A stretch of 64,000 nucleotides of DNA, taken from NCBI GenBank assembly GCA_011634665.1, contig WAEK01000021.1, positions 236,501 to 300,500 on the forward strand. Reading direction: 5' to 3'. The notes under the pieces were generated by a model. It was not told the origin of the DNA. It saw only the letters and a program-made list of their open reading frames with translations, and ran no database searches. This document shows positions 1-11,475 of the stretch, in pieces. The position numbers and the translations under genes are program-made. This DNA comes from Mortierella sp. BCC40632. Taxonomy: Eukaryota > Mortierellomycota > Mortierellomycetes > Mortierellales > Mortierellaceae. The stretch's first letter is position 1. Each line of letters opens with the position of its first letter.

Positions 1-504
1 ATATTGGGCCAGCCCCATTACTGAATCCCATTGTCTTATTCAGTGTGATGCAACGGTAAAGTAGAGTTTACATGCAGGACGGTATGGCGGGAGTAAGGCC
101 AGAGAGGAGACCCAAAATAACAACAGCGACAGTGAGCAATGATGCCACGTCTGGCCTTGCTCTCACTTGGATTTGGTCGGTTACGTTCGAATAAAAAGGC
201 TGGTGTTCCCCCCCCCCACTCCTTCTGTTTTCTGTTTTTTCTTTGTTCTCTCAACACCCCCTGTTCTCGTTGTACATACCACGTTGCTTCCCCTCCTCCT
301 CTCTCCTTCGCATAACTCGCGCGAGCCGTGTCCATTCATCCTTTGTGACCCCCTGTGTTGACCACACTCGAACCCCTTTTTCCTTCGTTTGCACACAGAA
401 GTTAAATACTCCTGCCAACCTCCCATTTTCAGGACTTGAACAACGACCACAACAAAAAAAAAAAAGTCTCTCCCCTCTCTTCTACAACACTACACATTCA
501 CAAA
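1..504. other. 5' flank of first small gene, no gene seen
   Basis: This stretch has no convincing coding exon. It turns pyrimidine-rich from about 195 onward (runs of C and T, then CT-rich sequence) and ends in a short poly-A before the start codon at 505, which is the usual look of promoter and 5' UTR sequence in this window. The upstream boundary gene, if any, lies outside. Confidence 0.5.
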
Positions 505-879
505 ATGACCCAGTCAACTACCGCCGGCAGCAACAAGAACCGCCGCTTCTCTCTTGTCCGTCTCTTCAACAACGGCAAGCCCACTCAGACCTCAGATGAG
601 GCTGTTCCACCTGTCCCCCCAATTCCCGCACACTACCGCCATTCGATGGCCCCCTCGGTGGATGCTATCCAGTCAGAGATGCGACGTGAGCGCCGCAAGT
701 CCATTGCAGCCTTGACCGACAATGGCCCACGATCGGTTAGCCTTGACTTGAAGCTCGCACATCCTGTGGAGATGACGGACAAGATGCGCCAGTTTGATGA
801 GTTGCTCCAGAAGCGCCGCGGATCCACGATCCGTATCTCGCTCACGCCTACACTTCTCCAAGAATCCGAGTCGAACTAA
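505..879 (+). CDS. Small orphan protein with three RRxS motifs
   Basis: A single-exon frame of 124 residues; I do not recognise the family. The start at 505 follows a CAAA context and an A-rich leader; an in-frame ATG 69 nt upstream would add a Lys-rich stretch translated from poly-A and is unlikely. The protein is basic and Ser/Arg-rich, without membrane segment or signal peptide. Three Arg-Arg-x-Ser motifs (RRFS near residue 12, RRKS near 68, RRGS near 110) match the consensus for protein kinase A or related basophilic kinases, and a Pro-rich patch (VPPVPPIP) lies near residue 40. The middle is predicted charged and helical (SEMRRERRKS, MTDKMRQFDELLQKRR). Codon use is C/G-ending as in the neighbouring genes. 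It may be a lineage-specific signalling target; that is inference. Confidence 0.65.
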   Translation: MTQSTTAGSNKNRRFSLVRLFNNGKPTQTSDEAVPPVPPIPAHYRHSMAPSVDAIQSEMRRERRKSIAALTDNGPRSVSLDLKLAHPVEMTDKMRQFDELLQKRRGSTIRISLTPTLLQESESN

Positions 880-1922
880 GCAAGCCATGAAAGAGAGAAC
901 GAGAACCAAGTAGTGTGGAGCCTTTCAGAGCCTCACTTTCTACTCTTTTTTTCTTTTTTTCTTTTCCAACCCCAATCTTATTCACACACACGCACACCAA
1001 AATATGCTCAGTAGAGCTCCACACCGCTACTTAGACCTGCTCTTTTCCTTGTACTGTTTTTTTTTTTGCATCTTGTCGTTTTATTTTCTGCTGCCATTTG
1101 TCCTTTTACCTGTACTATAGCTATCATTACTCTTATATATGCAACCCGTAATTCATAAAAATCCTTGCTCCCCAATGCTCTGTGTGTGAGTGTATGTCTG
1201 ATGAAGCAGTGTCGCATAGTGGGAGATGGGTAGTGAGAGCGAGAGTGGGGGAGAGAGAGGAGAAAGTGGCTGAGTGCAAAAGGATTGGCTGGGAGAGAGA
1301 GAGAGAGAGAGAGAGAGAGGAAGGGGGTGGAGTGGGGGAGGAGGAGGAGGAGGAGTGAGTGGGACCAACTGACCTGGCCTCGCCACCCATTACGCCTTTT
1401 TGCACTCGTGCTCACCACTCACTCGCACACACACACACACTCTCTCTCCCCAATTCATTCACCGTCCAATTGTCATTCCTCCTTCTTCTTCTCCTCCATA
1501 CCTCTTCCCCATCAATCCGCATCCTCTGTCTCTTTCTCTCTTCTTCATTCACACAGAGCCCGTCTAAACCATCGGTGGTCTCATTTCCATCGGTGTATAA
1601 AACTGCATCTCTGGTTCCATCCATTTCTCTTTTATTATTATTTTTTTTTCCTCTTCTTCTTTGTCTGCCGCAGCCCTGTTTCTCGTTTTCAGTTACTGGT
1701 TCAAAAAGCGAAAAGAATCAGTGTGCAACAAGTCTTCCACTGGCTGGAGTCTTCACTGATTCTCTTTGTCTCTCTCTCTCTCTCTCATTCTCTCACATTC
1801 TCTCTCAAGAGAGAGAAAAAAAACACACTCACACACAAAAAAAAAAAAAAAAAAAAAAAAAAGACTCTTATCCATCTCGACTTTGCCTTCTCTTTCCTCC
1901 CTTTCTTTTTTACTTTGCCACC
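880..1922. other. Intergenic region, CT/GA microsatellites
   Basis: No gene seen. It holds the 3' flank of the small gene, a (GA)n run near 1293-1319, CA and CT runs, and a poly-A of about 26 nt at 1837-1862, followed 60 nt later by the start codon of the PROPPIN gene. The CT-rich 1430-1800 part is likely its promoter and leader. Confidence 0.6.
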
Positions 1923-4175
1923 ATGAACCTATCCAAACCCTCCCCATACTCCGCTTCTGACGCGCCTGGTCTCCTCTACGCGTCCTTCAACCAAGGTAAA
2001 AAAAAAAAATATAAAATAATAATAAAAAAAAAAGAACAATCCAACTCGGACTCGACTCTTTTATATCTCTATATGTTTTGATTAAGCAGTAGTGGCCTTT
2101 AGACTCTTGGCACCTTGCTAGACCCCTCTACTGTTCATACTAAGAATTACCCTTTTGGAATGGATTCAACCCAACTAGATTTTGGCTGTTTCTCCTGTGG
2201 ACTAGACAATGGTTTCCGGATTTACAATTGTGACCCACTCAAGGAAAAAATGCGCAAAGGTATTCAGGCAACCCAAGTCCCAAAAGGAAGCAACTTGCAA
2301 AAGAGAACGAAAGAGAGAGAGAGAGAGAGAAAGAGAAAAAGAAGGAAAGAGAAAAAGAAGAAAAGAGAAAAAGAAAAAGAGGATAGAAAGTCTTGCTTTT
2401 CAGTCAGCCCTAGGAACTCATCGTCTTTAATCTCTCCAACTCGGGCCATGGACGACATAATACAATAGAATTCGAAGACGGAGGGATATGTATTGTCGAA
2501 ATGCTCTTTCGTTGCAACTATCTAGCACTGGTTGGGGGCGGAAAGAATCCAAAGTATCCGCCAAATAAGGTCATCATCTGGGACGACGAACGGAGTGCGG
2601 CCGTTATTGAGCTTGAATTCCGAAGCGAGGTGAAGGCCGTCAAGCTGCGGAGGGACAAGTATGGACCATCCTTCCTTGTTTTCTCTCTTTCTCTCTCTTT
2701 TTCCTTCTCTCTTACAAACTCGATGCAAGTCAGGGCAGGAACAATTGGAGACTAACTCTTTATACCCTTTTCGCCGATTCTCTGTCATGAATAGGTTCGT
2801 TGTGGTTTTAGCAAACAAGGTCTTTGTTTACCCGTTCACCATGTCACCAACCAAGCTACATGTTTTTGAGACAGTGGACAACGACCGAGGTAGGAGATTT
2901 ACTCTATAGGCCTCTTTGGAACATGATGAATCGATCACAGAGCATGGTGGAGCTAACGGAATGGCTCTATCTCCAATGAACCTGATCCACAAAAAAAAAA
3001 AAAAAAAGGTCTGGTTGCTCTCTCTTCTTCAGATAAGCACGCGATCCTCATCTTCCCAGGGCGTCAGAGCGGACATATTCAGATCGTGGACCTCAACAGT
3101 GTCATCCCTACGACCTCGGTGGTTTCGTCACCCTCATCATCCACCAACCCTCATGTATCCCCAACAGCAGACCGGTTTCCACAGCCAACCAAATATCCGA
3201 TGGCCAGCACAAAACCCTCCACCAATGTTTCGATCATCCCAGCTCATGCGAGTTCACTCTTTTGTCTTGTGACCAACACGGATGGAACCAAATGTGCCTC
3301 AGCCTCGGATAAGGGAACATTGATCCGAGTCTTTGATACCACCACCTCCAAACTATTACATGAGTTCCGACGGGGTGTGGACCGGGCCGAGATTTATTCG
3401 ATTGCATTCAATAGTGATTCGACCCGGATTTGTGCAGGATCGGACAAGGGTACGGTTCATATTTTTAACTTGGATGGTGCAGGGACAGGTTCGCGTGTGT
3501 ATCAACCAGGATATGGTTCTCCGATGGGAGGACCCCATTATGGAGAAGTGATTCAGCCAGTACATTTGCCACCTCTAACGAGTGGCAATCGACAATCCAG
3601 GTATACTTTCTGTTTTTTTTTGTTTTGTTTTATTTTGTTTTGTTTTTTTCAGGGCGATTTTATGGGCATGAAACAAACAAAGCTCTGCCCTTTTTTCTCT
3701 TTTCTCTTGTTTATTTTTATTATTTTTTATTCATTTATTTTGTCCGCATCTCGAGACTACAGTCTACTCACTTGACATTTCTTTCTTACCTTTTTTTTTA
3801 ATGATTCGGATAAATAGTTTGGCATTTATGAAGGATTTGCTACCAAAATATTTTTCTTCCGCATGGTCGTTTGCTCAGTTCCGGGTAGCGGCTGACTGTC
3901 GATGCCTCTGCGCTTTTGGTCGTGAGAAGAATTCAGTTATTGGTAAGCAGAGAAAAAAGGAGAAAGAAGATGCGTTCCTTTGTTAATGTGGTTTCCTATC
4001 TTATTACAACAGAATCTGACTTTTTTTTTTCTTTTCTTTTTTTTGGAATCACATGGGGAGAATAGTCATCTGTGCGGATGGAAGCTTTTACCGGTTCACG
4101 TTTGACCCTCAGAAGGGTGGAGAGTGCGTTCGAGAGAGCTTTAGCAAATTCCTGACCGAATATGACGATGACTGA
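1923..4175 (+). CDS. HSV2: PROPPIN WD40 protein, WIPI3/WDR45B (HSV2) type
   Basis: A beta-propeller that binds PI3P and PI(3,5)P2 and acts in autophagy and endosomal or vacuolar membranes. Seven exons join in frame: 1923-1995, 2179-2259, 2469-2658, 2795-2889, 3009-3600, 3818-3942 and 4066-4175, giving 421 residues. The order of conserved blocks matches WDR45[87 protein letters not shown], then the lipid-binding FRRG signature near residue 266, [19 protein letters not shown] and [10 protein letters not shown]. An insert rich in Ser, Thr and Pro follows the IVDL block. WDR45B-type blocks favour HSV2/WIPI3 over ATG18. Intron 4 ends in a poly-A run (acceptor at 3008), an unusual acceptor context, but the frame and protein match demand it. 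Confidence 0.93.
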
Positions 4176-4312
4176 TTGTAAGAAAAGAACCTTCACCCTC
4201 TCCCCCAAAGTTCTCACTCTTTCTCTCTTTCTCTTTTTTCTTGTCGGAGGCAACCAGCCTGAGAGAACAAGAAAAGAGAGCTTTTTAAGAGGATTCTCAA
4301 TGGGAAACTATT

Positions 4313-4316
<4 letters not shown>

Positions 4317-4349
<33 letters not shown>
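4317..4349. repeat. Poly-T tract (33 nt)
   Basis: An uninterrupted T run about 140 nt downstream of the PROPPIN stop codon, in its 3' flank. Such tracts are common in this genome outside coding sequence. Confidence 0.9.
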
Positions 4350-4351
<2 letters not shown>

Positions 4352-5836
4352 GATACCAATTCGTTTGCCAGAGGACCATACTTTACCACTCTATCTGCAT
4401 AGTCACTGGATTTACGATCTTTCTTCATCTCCCTTTTTCAGAAAAAAAAATGAGCCAATACTTTCGACCACCTCCTCTTCCCACACACATACACACGCCG
4501 AATTTCTGGTAAAGTCGCTTTGATGAGCTTTGATGCCAAGAAGAGACCATCGGCAAGCAAAATATAGGAATAAAAAAAAGAAAAGAAAAGAAAAAAGATA
4601 TTGTGTAGACGCGATTCTATTCCTAGGTGTTCAGCTCAGATAGGTTCAGTCAAAGTCCGATCTACCAAACTCAATTTTTTTTTTGGGGGGGAAGGAGGGG
4701 GAAGGGGAAGATCTCAAACCTAGACATTTACGAAACGAAAAACACGCCGATGTTGTTTATAGAAAAAAGAAGGGCAAAACAGACGCCTCCAAACATGACG
4801 TCTTGGGAGACTCGCTCGACGAACCAAAAGAAAAGAAAGTACCTTTTTGTTTTTGTTTCTGTCGGGTTTCTCTATTTGACTAACGACGAACAGTCCATGA
4901 TCACGAGCCTTAAAAAATCCCAAGCAAAGACCAACGCGACAGCATTTCAAGTACTATTCCAAAGTCAGGAGAAAGGTAGATGCCATGAGTTTGGTGTTAC
5001 AAAAAAGGGTAATAGCAAATTTAACCAAAACGGCCAAAACGACTTGAACAGTTTGCGGACAAAAAAGAGACAAAAGGGCCATGATACTGTTGGAGAGAAT
5101 CGGAGAGACGATATCAAACTGCTTTTATATCAAGTGGTACAGAGTCGGCGCCACTACGGTCGACGAGATGAGTACTCTTGTCACTTCACAGCGGCCATAC
5201 ACTCAACTACATGCTGAAGCATCCATTCACCTCTGTGGAGTCAATAAGATACCCAATAGGTACGTCGATTAAAGTAGATCGATGCAAAGAAGCCTCTATT
5301 GTTTGATCCCTCTCTTCCTCGTCTGATTACCCCCAGGCTACAGTTTTTCTTTCTTTCTTCTTTCGGAACTTTCGAGCGAAACATTCTTCAAAGAGAGTTG
5401 TAGGTAGGGAGACTCGCTGATGCAGAGAACAGAGCTATCAAAATGATACCAACCACTTAGATCTCCATTTGCGGTTCTTCGAACCCTGAAAGTTCCAAGG
5501 CTGGAATAAAGGCGGAAAAGCTGAAGCAAGAGACGGAAAGAGAGGGAGAAGGAGACCAAGATACGGAGAATGGATGTGAAGAGACTGTTCTCCTTGAATT
5601 AGTTTCCTTCATCCTGTGCTTTCGCCCCCCGCCCCCCCTCGCATGAAATCACAAAGACGGAACCAGCATAATGCAGAGCACACGACATGCTGTAATCTAT
5701 CTGAATAAGATACTTGTATCTTTTAATGACCAAAGTTGTTGTCTCACCCTCATACCTCTCTCCTCCTCTCTCCCCTGTAGTGGGCTCTGGTGCGACTATG
5801 TTATCCCAATGTAGTGGTTACCTTGTAGAAATCATT

Positions 5837-5838
<2 letters not shown>

Positions 5839-5873
<35 letters not shown>
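5839..5873. repeat. Poly-T tract (35 nt)
   Basis: Uninterrupted T run in the gene-free region; its near-complement, the poly-A at 6052-6081, lies about 180 nt away, so the two could pair as an inverted repeat. Confidence 0.9.
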
Positions 5874-5876
<3 letters not shown>

Positions 5877-6050
5877 GAGAAACGCGATATCAGATTGTAC
5901 TAGTAAGATTTAGATGCTTCATCTGCTTCATTGTATTTTCATCCACAAGTGTCAAGCACTGTATGTGACCCTCCAATTCGTCAAGGAGCAGTTGGCGCTG
6001 AAACTCGAAGGATATAACGAGCAAGGGAAAGTGAGGAGAAAAGAGGGGAA

Positions 6051-6083
<33 letters not shown>

Positions 6084-6715
6084 TGTTTGCTCTTCTACAT
6101 ACCAATGTAATTCGCCTTCAAAAGGAAAGACAATTATCCTGCCACAAAAGTGTCCAAATATGCGACATGCGAATGTTCTCTTTCTCTTTCTCTTTCTCTC
6201 TCTGTAACTAAAAGTGGGTGGAGACCTAGGGACAAGAGTGTGTGAGAGAGAAGGTTAAGAAAGAAAAAAAAAGATATGAAGAGATACATGAGGAGATAGA
6301 GGAATTGATCCAAACTAATTATTACTGATCCTGTGGAGATGTCAATCCATGGGATCCGTTGCATTAAAGAAGTAGAGAAAAGCAGCCCAAGTATCGCGCC
6401 TAGTTGCCACGTGGATTGAGAAGACAGTCCTGCAGAGAGAGAAAGAGTAAGAGAAAGAGGTTGGTTAGCTGATCCACTCGAAGCGTCTGCTGCTAGTGAA
6501 ACAGTGGTTGGACCCGGAAGAAGAGAAAGAAGAAGAAAAAAAAATTACGAGACTTGACAACAAGGCTGACTCGCACAAACACCTCCACCCATTCTCCCTC
6601 GCAGAGTCATCACCGTTCAATGCAGCCAGTAGGCAGCGTTGCCCATTGTTTTCCGACGATCGAGAAAGAGAGAGATATCGCGTCTGTGGACACTCACGGA
6701 GCAAGTGCGCCACTC

Positions 6716-6718
<3 letters not shown>

Positions 6719-6775
<57 letters not shown>
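6719..6775. repeat. (GA)n microsatellite
   Basis: About 28 GA dinucleotides in the presumed promoter or 5' UTR of the membrane protein starting at 6909. GA/CT runs of similar length sit upstream of or within introns of several other genes here. Confidence 0.9.
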
Positions 6776-6782
<7 letters not shown>

Positions 6783-6908
6783 AGAAAGTGAGAGAAATAG
6801 AGAAACGCATTTCTCTCTCACCCGCCAGCGGGTGCTCTCTTTCTTCCTCCTCTCGCTTCTTTCTTTCTCCCTCATCTCCCCCTCCTCCCACCACTTCTTC
6901 AAGACCCA

Positions 6909-8720
6909 ATGTCGACCACGCAGGAGCCTTCAAACCCATCAGACGGGGCCTCACCTGCTCCTCCTTCCTCCTCCTCTGTTGTCGACCCTTCCCCTACTGC
7001 GCAACAGACCATTTCGATCGACCCTTCGTCATCCACATCGGACGGGTATTATTCAACGACCACGACCACGACAACCACGACAACCACCACGACAACAACC
7101 ACCACGACCTCTAGTTCAACCACAAGCAGTGAATACAGCTCTTCTTCGAGATCGTCGTCATCGTCGTCAAGTTCTTCAAGATCTTCATCAAGCTCGTCGT
7201 ACACGGACCCTTACACTTCCAGCTCAACTTATGTGAGTACAACCACCAACCCTTACACGACAACGTCTACTCGGTCAGGTAGTTACTCTAGTACCATCGT
7301 CCCGCCACCAACCCCCACCACAGGACCCGACGAAGACAATGGTGGCTCAGGTTTGTCGACCGGTGGGATTGTAGGGATTGTGATCGCAGGAGTGGTGGTC
7401 TTGATCGGTCTGGCCCTTCTAGCGACCTACCTTGTTCGTAAACGAGCCCAAAAGCATTCCATGGACACGACCACTCCTTCACGGCCATCGGCACCACCAA
7501 CAGGAGCAGCCATGTCTGAGCCAAAGCCATCGACAGGCCCCACCGCCACTCAGGGACTGGGCATTGTTGGAGGAGGAGCAGGCACCAGCTCTGCCGGCGC
7601 GGCCATGGCGGGAGCTGCGTTTCAGAGTGAAAGATCTTCACAGGAGCTCCTCCGATCCAACACGGCCAACAACAGCGGCTTCTCGCATATGGCAACTTCT
7701 GTTGCGGGGGGTGGACCAGGCGATGCGGGTGTTCATTATCGGGCTCCTGTTGGTGCCATGGCGGCCTATGGTGGTAGCGGTTCCAGGGATCCGGATTCGA
7801 TCAGGATGGACGATCGGTACGATCCTCATTATGCTGCCCGTCAACAGTCGATGAATCACAACCAGTACCAGCAAGGGCAGGACATGCACTGGCCAGAACA
7901 AGACAGACATTGGCAAGAGCATGATCGTCACTGGCAGGAGCAAATGCACCAGGCGGGTACACATCCTGGGGAGATGGCTGGGTACGGAGCCGCATATGGT
8001 CCAGCTCAGTATGGGCATGGCTATGGTGCTGGATACGAGTCGGGATACGGACCTGGGTATGGCGCTGGGTATGATACAGGCTATGGGCCCGAGTATGGAG
8101 GCGAGTATGGAGCAGGGTATAGCACAGGTGGATATGATAGTGCTATCTATCGTCATCCTTCGGGAGGTCGTGGTTACGTTGAAGCACAACACTATCCACA
8201 GCATCAGGAGCACTATCCACAGCCTCCAGATAACTACTCACAACATCAGGAGCACTATCCTCAGCCTCAAGAGCAACAGCTGCAGCCGGAGCAAGTGTAC
8301 GGCGGCCTTGCTCAATCAGATCATAGTGGACACCCCGAGTTTGGCGAACAGGATCAACAGTTTCTGCATGCTCTCCGGGACAGATCACCGGCGATAGGCC
8401 AGGCATCCCCACTAGATTCGGCTGCAGCCACAACGACGACGTATATTGAGAGTGAAGGAAGAGATGGCTATGCTAGTGCTCAAAGTGATGTTCATCAGGC
8501 GAAATCGCCTCCTCAGGAGTCGGCGGCGGTCATGAGTCGCGATGGAGTCGAAGACCAAAGTCAGCCGGGTCTTCAGGACCAGGCTCCACCCAAGCTCGAG
8601 CGAAACTCGTCCATGACGGTTCAACAGCCCGCGGACAATATCCGAGATTTGAGACGTTCGCCCCAGTCCCCAGTGAAGAGAGCGCCTCAACAGATGTATC
8701 CAAACACGCCTCCGCTGTGA
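6909..8720 (+). CDS. Single-pass membrane protein with Ser/Thr stalk and repeat-rich tail
   Basis: A single-exon frame of 603 residues. Residues 1-150 are Ser/Thr-rich, with an almost pure Thr run near 50-67 and a Ser-rich run near 70-97, typical of an O-mannosylated extracellular stalk. One hydrophobic segment at about 152-176 (GIVGIVIAGVVVLIG) is followed by a basic stop-transfer patch (RKRAQK). The roughly 420-residue tail is low complexity: tandem HWxEQ-type units (about 327-345), alternating GYG repeats (about 365-400), and HYPQ/HQE units (about 425-460). The layout resembles fungal Mid2/Wsc-type wall sensors, but there is no Cys-rich WSC domain and no N-terminal signal peptide, so insertion would rely on the single internal segment. 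Family unrecognised; function as a surface sensor is inference. Confidence 0.8.
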   Translation: MSTTQEPSNPSDGASPAPPSSSSVVDPSPTAQQTISIDPSSSTSDGYYSTTTTTTTTTTTTTTTTTTSSSTTSSEYSSSSRSSSSSSSSSRSSSSSSYTDPYTSSSTYVSTTTNPYTTTSTRSGSYSSTIVPPPTPTTGPDEDNGGSGLSTGGIVGIVIAGVVVLIGLALLATYLVRKRAQKHSMDTTTPSRPSAPPTGAAMSEPKPSTGPTATQGLGIVGGGAGTSSAGAAMAGAAFQSERSSQELLRSNTANNSGFSHMATSVAGGGPGDAGVHYRAPVGAMAAYGGSGSRDPDSIRMDDRYDPHYAARQQSMNHNQYQQGQDMHWPEQDRHWQEHDRHWQEQMHQAGTHPGEMAGYGAAYGPAQYGHGYGAGYESGYGPGYGAGYDTGYGPEYGGEYGAGYSTGGYDSAIYRHPSGGRGYVEAQHYPQHQEHYPQPPDNYSQHQEHYPQPQEQQLQPEQVYGGLAQSDHSGHPEFGEQDQQFLHALRDRSPAIGQASPLDSAAATTTTYIESEGRDGYASAQSDVHQAKSPPQESAAVMSRDGVEDQSQPGLQDQAPPKLERNSSMTVQQPADNIRDLRRSPQSPVKRAPQQMYPNTPPL

Positions 8721-9527
8721 GAAGGGAGAACTCTCTGTGTTTTTGAGTCATAGCATTTATCTAATATAGTAGTAATGGTTTTCTCTGTCAGTGTCTGTGT
8801 AAAGTAGTGTAGTGGTGGGCAGCCGTGGTGGTGGAGAAAAAAAAAAAAAAAAAGAGAGAGAGAGAGAGAGAGAATCCTGTCCAGTGAGGAGAGGCACGTC
8901 ATGTCCCAACTCTTTTTTATTTTGCCGCCATTCTGCCAGAGTCCCTTCCCAAGAGAGGATACCTGTCTCCTGGGTTTGTTCCTTCTCCACAGAGCCAATT
9001 ACACTTGGGATGACTCTCTTCTCCCAACCCGCTGCCTTTTCCGTGCTGTGGTGGTGCTTGTCTTTTTCCTTTTCTTCTTCTTCTTCTCAGGTGTCCTTTC
9101 CTGTCTGGGACAGTGTCTCGAGGTTTGTTAGCCAAAGGAATCTGAATGAAAGACTCGATGCATGTCTCTGTTGCGTTCTCCTCTCTCTCTCTCTCTGCAC
9201 ACATTGCACACGGACACACCGCACATGGACATCTTACACAGCCCCATCCTCTCATCTCCTAATTGGCTTCTTTTTAGCCTCCGCTCATTGGACTCACCCT
9301 TCTTTTTGCTCCATTGTTGAACGCATCGCGTTTTCTCTTTTCTAGAGCGCTCTACAAAGAGGACACATCCATCCATTCATCCATTCATTCATCATCCACG
9401 CACACACACACACACACACACACACTCGCTCTCTTTTTTTTTTTTTTTCTCTCTCTCTCATATCCTCTTTCTCTCCATTCCATCTTCTCAACTCTGTCTG
9501 TACTTCTGTCCGGCCCATCCATCTACC
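8721..9527. other. Intergenic region between two + strand genes
   Basis: No gene seen. A poly-A plus (GA)n block lies at about 8837-8872, CT-rich sequence from 9040 onward, and a (CA)n run at about 9401-9425 close to the F-box start codon. It likely holds the 3' UTR of the membrane protein and the promoter and leader of the F-box gene. Confidence 0.6.
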
Positions 9528-11475
9528 ATGCCTACTTTGGACTCTCTTCCTGAAGAATGTCTCTTGCACATCATCTCGTTCACTGACCAAAGAGCCAGCT
9601 CGCTTCGAGTCCTGGTCCTCACCAGTCGAACTCTCTTCCGTCTCACAGCTCCTATCCTCTACCGGGACCCTTTCCGACTACTGGAACCCAATTCTACGCG
9701 TCGTTCAAAGCTCTTGAGACTCCTTCTTGCTTGTTCCCCCGAGTTTCGTCGATCCTGTCAGGTTACGCTTCCTCCAAGACCAAGTGCGGACTATCTTTCG
9801 TTCTACCGATGTCATGACGAGATGTTGATTCAAAACTTTATCAAAATCGCTATCCCTGTCCAGGTTCCTTCTTCCACCACCCATGGACTCGGTTCCCGTC
9901 AAGGACCTGCTGATCCTTTGGACGAGACCACCAAGAATCTCACTAGTCTGGCCCTGACCGAGACCGAGACCGAGACCGAGGCCGAGACTCTAGCCGACAG
10001 CCAGAAAGAGTCCTTGTCCCTGACACAAGAAGGAACACAACCAACCTTCTCTCATCATCTAGACGGATCCTCTTCTTCATCCCAAAGGCCACGACGACAA
10101 CCCATTGTCAATACAGCCACAATCCAAAAGTTGGTGCATACGACTCTTCTCACTCATGCTCCACACCAATTGACCATGCTCGCGTATTCGATCAATCACC
10201 TGGGTGCACTTCAACAGTTTATCCCATTACTCTCTGGATTGACACAACTTGTCATTTTACGTCGTCCTAATCCAGGCAAACTTTCTGAAGCCGTAAAGTT
10301 TATTGAACAACATCGTCAATGTCATCCCCTGGCTCTTCAGGAAATCCAACTCAAGCTCAGTATGGGGGTAGATCGAACCGACTTTTCACCTTTGATCATG
10401 GCCATGGGACAACCTCGAGTGATTGATGTGACGGGTTGGTCAGAAGCAGAACGATTCATTGATTTATTCCCTGCAAAGGAATGTCGTGTCCTGTTACTTC
10501 GACAAGCAAATCATGGAGGAAGTTCGGATCCGATGCCCATCTCGGCAGGGACCTTGGCCAAGTTTCGAAATCTACGAAAGGTTCGGATGCCAGTTTATGA
10601 CCCGGCCGCATTTTCGTGGGCCAATCCTTTTGGTCAAGGCTCCTCCTCCTCCCTCCTCCTCCTCCTCCTCCTCCTCCTCCTCCTCTTCTTCTCCTTCTGC
10701 CTCTCCTTCTCCTTCTCCTTCTGCTTCCTCCTCTGTAATTGAAACAACCACGACGGCAACAGCAACAGCAACAACACCGATGCTGACAAGTAGAATGCCT
10801 CAGAAAAGGACAGGATTGACAATGGAACAGACTCATCTTCAATCAGCAGAGTTATCTGGTCACGACCATGTCATCATCCCAGTAGCACGCGATGTTGTCA
10901 GCGGATTCCGAGAGACTTTACAAAGCCTTGATTTACTATCCAAATTTGGAGCGGCCACGTCCTTGGCCCTGGGTTGGGATTGGTTCCTCCCTCAGTTGAC
11001 CTTCTTGCGCCTAAGAGGCATGATCGCTGCCACGTTTGACTTGACTGCACTTCGGTACTGTATATCCTTGAAACAATTGAGTCTCAACATTAGTAAAGTG
11101 ACTTCAGATTGGCCATCGGTTCAGAAGGCTCAGGCCCTAGCAGATCATCTTCCAAACAAGGTGACCTATCTGGAATTGGCAGGCTGGTGGTATCTTCGGG
11201 ATGAGGATTTGACAAAGATTTTATTACCTCGATTTCAACAATTGAGAGAATTGAATTTGATGTGGTGTAAAGAACCTGGATATGAGGCCTTGATGGAGTT
11301 GATTCGTCGACTGAATGGATTGAGATGGATTGCTTTATCGACCGTGACAGAACAGGAACGGGATGCGATTTTGCAACTTCGAACCGAGTTGGGACGTCAA
11401 CAAGATTTGGAGGTTGATATTCATGTCTTGATGATTTTACCAAAAGGAGATGGAGAAGACGGCGAGCAACAATAA
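9528..11475 (+). CDS. F-box/leucine-rich-repeat-like protein, split by 1-nt shift
   Basis: An F-box-like motif opens the protein (LPEECLLHIISF at residues 6-17), as in substrate adaptors of SCF ubiquitin ligases. The downstream part has degenerate leucine-rich strands (LKQLSLNI, VTYLELAGWW, LRELNLMWC), an arrangement common in large fungal F-box families. A (ACCGAG)n stretch near 9958-9990 encodes a Thr-Glu repeat. The frame from 9528 runs into a TCC repeat at 10641; one extra C at 10651-10653 shifts it, after which the other frame continues poly-Ser and the LRR part to the stop at 11475. Ignoring that base gives a continuous protein of 648 residues. No intron with sensible phase bridges the two halves. 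This is either a real frameshift allele, a sequencing slip in a repeat, or a decaying gene. Substrate unknown. Confidence 0.75.
10641..10690. repeat. Interrupted (TCC)n tract in coding sequence
   Basis: A run of about 15 TCC units, broken by one additional C at 10651-10653. Encodes poly-Ser in the correct frame. This is the site at which the F-box reading frame shifts. Confidence 0.9.

Larger units (their letters stand above)
4176..6908. other. 2.7-kb gene-free region
   Basis: I see no supportable gene. Open frames near 4627-5272 (+) and 5338-5559 (-) lack family resemblance and clear exon structure. The stretch carries long homopolymers (poly-T at 4317-4349 and 5839-5873, poly-A at 6052-6081) and ends in a 57-nt (GA)n run at 6719-6775 followed by a CT-rich leader just before the start codon at 6909. 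Confidence 0.55.

Noticed and set aside
4627..5272. Overlapping open frames on + and a minus frame at 4720-4950
   Set aside because: Lys/Asn-rich or chance-like products with no family resemblance, no leader and no coherent exon structure.
5338..5559. Minus-strand 73-residue frame
   Set aside because: Has a possible internal acceptor and non-repetitive product, but third positions are not biased and no start exon or family is recognised.
10459..10742. Alternative explanation of the F-box split by an intron
   Set aside because: The only nearby GT and AG pairs give wrong phase or would retain a poly-Leu/Phe translation of the TCC repeat; a one-base shift is simpler.
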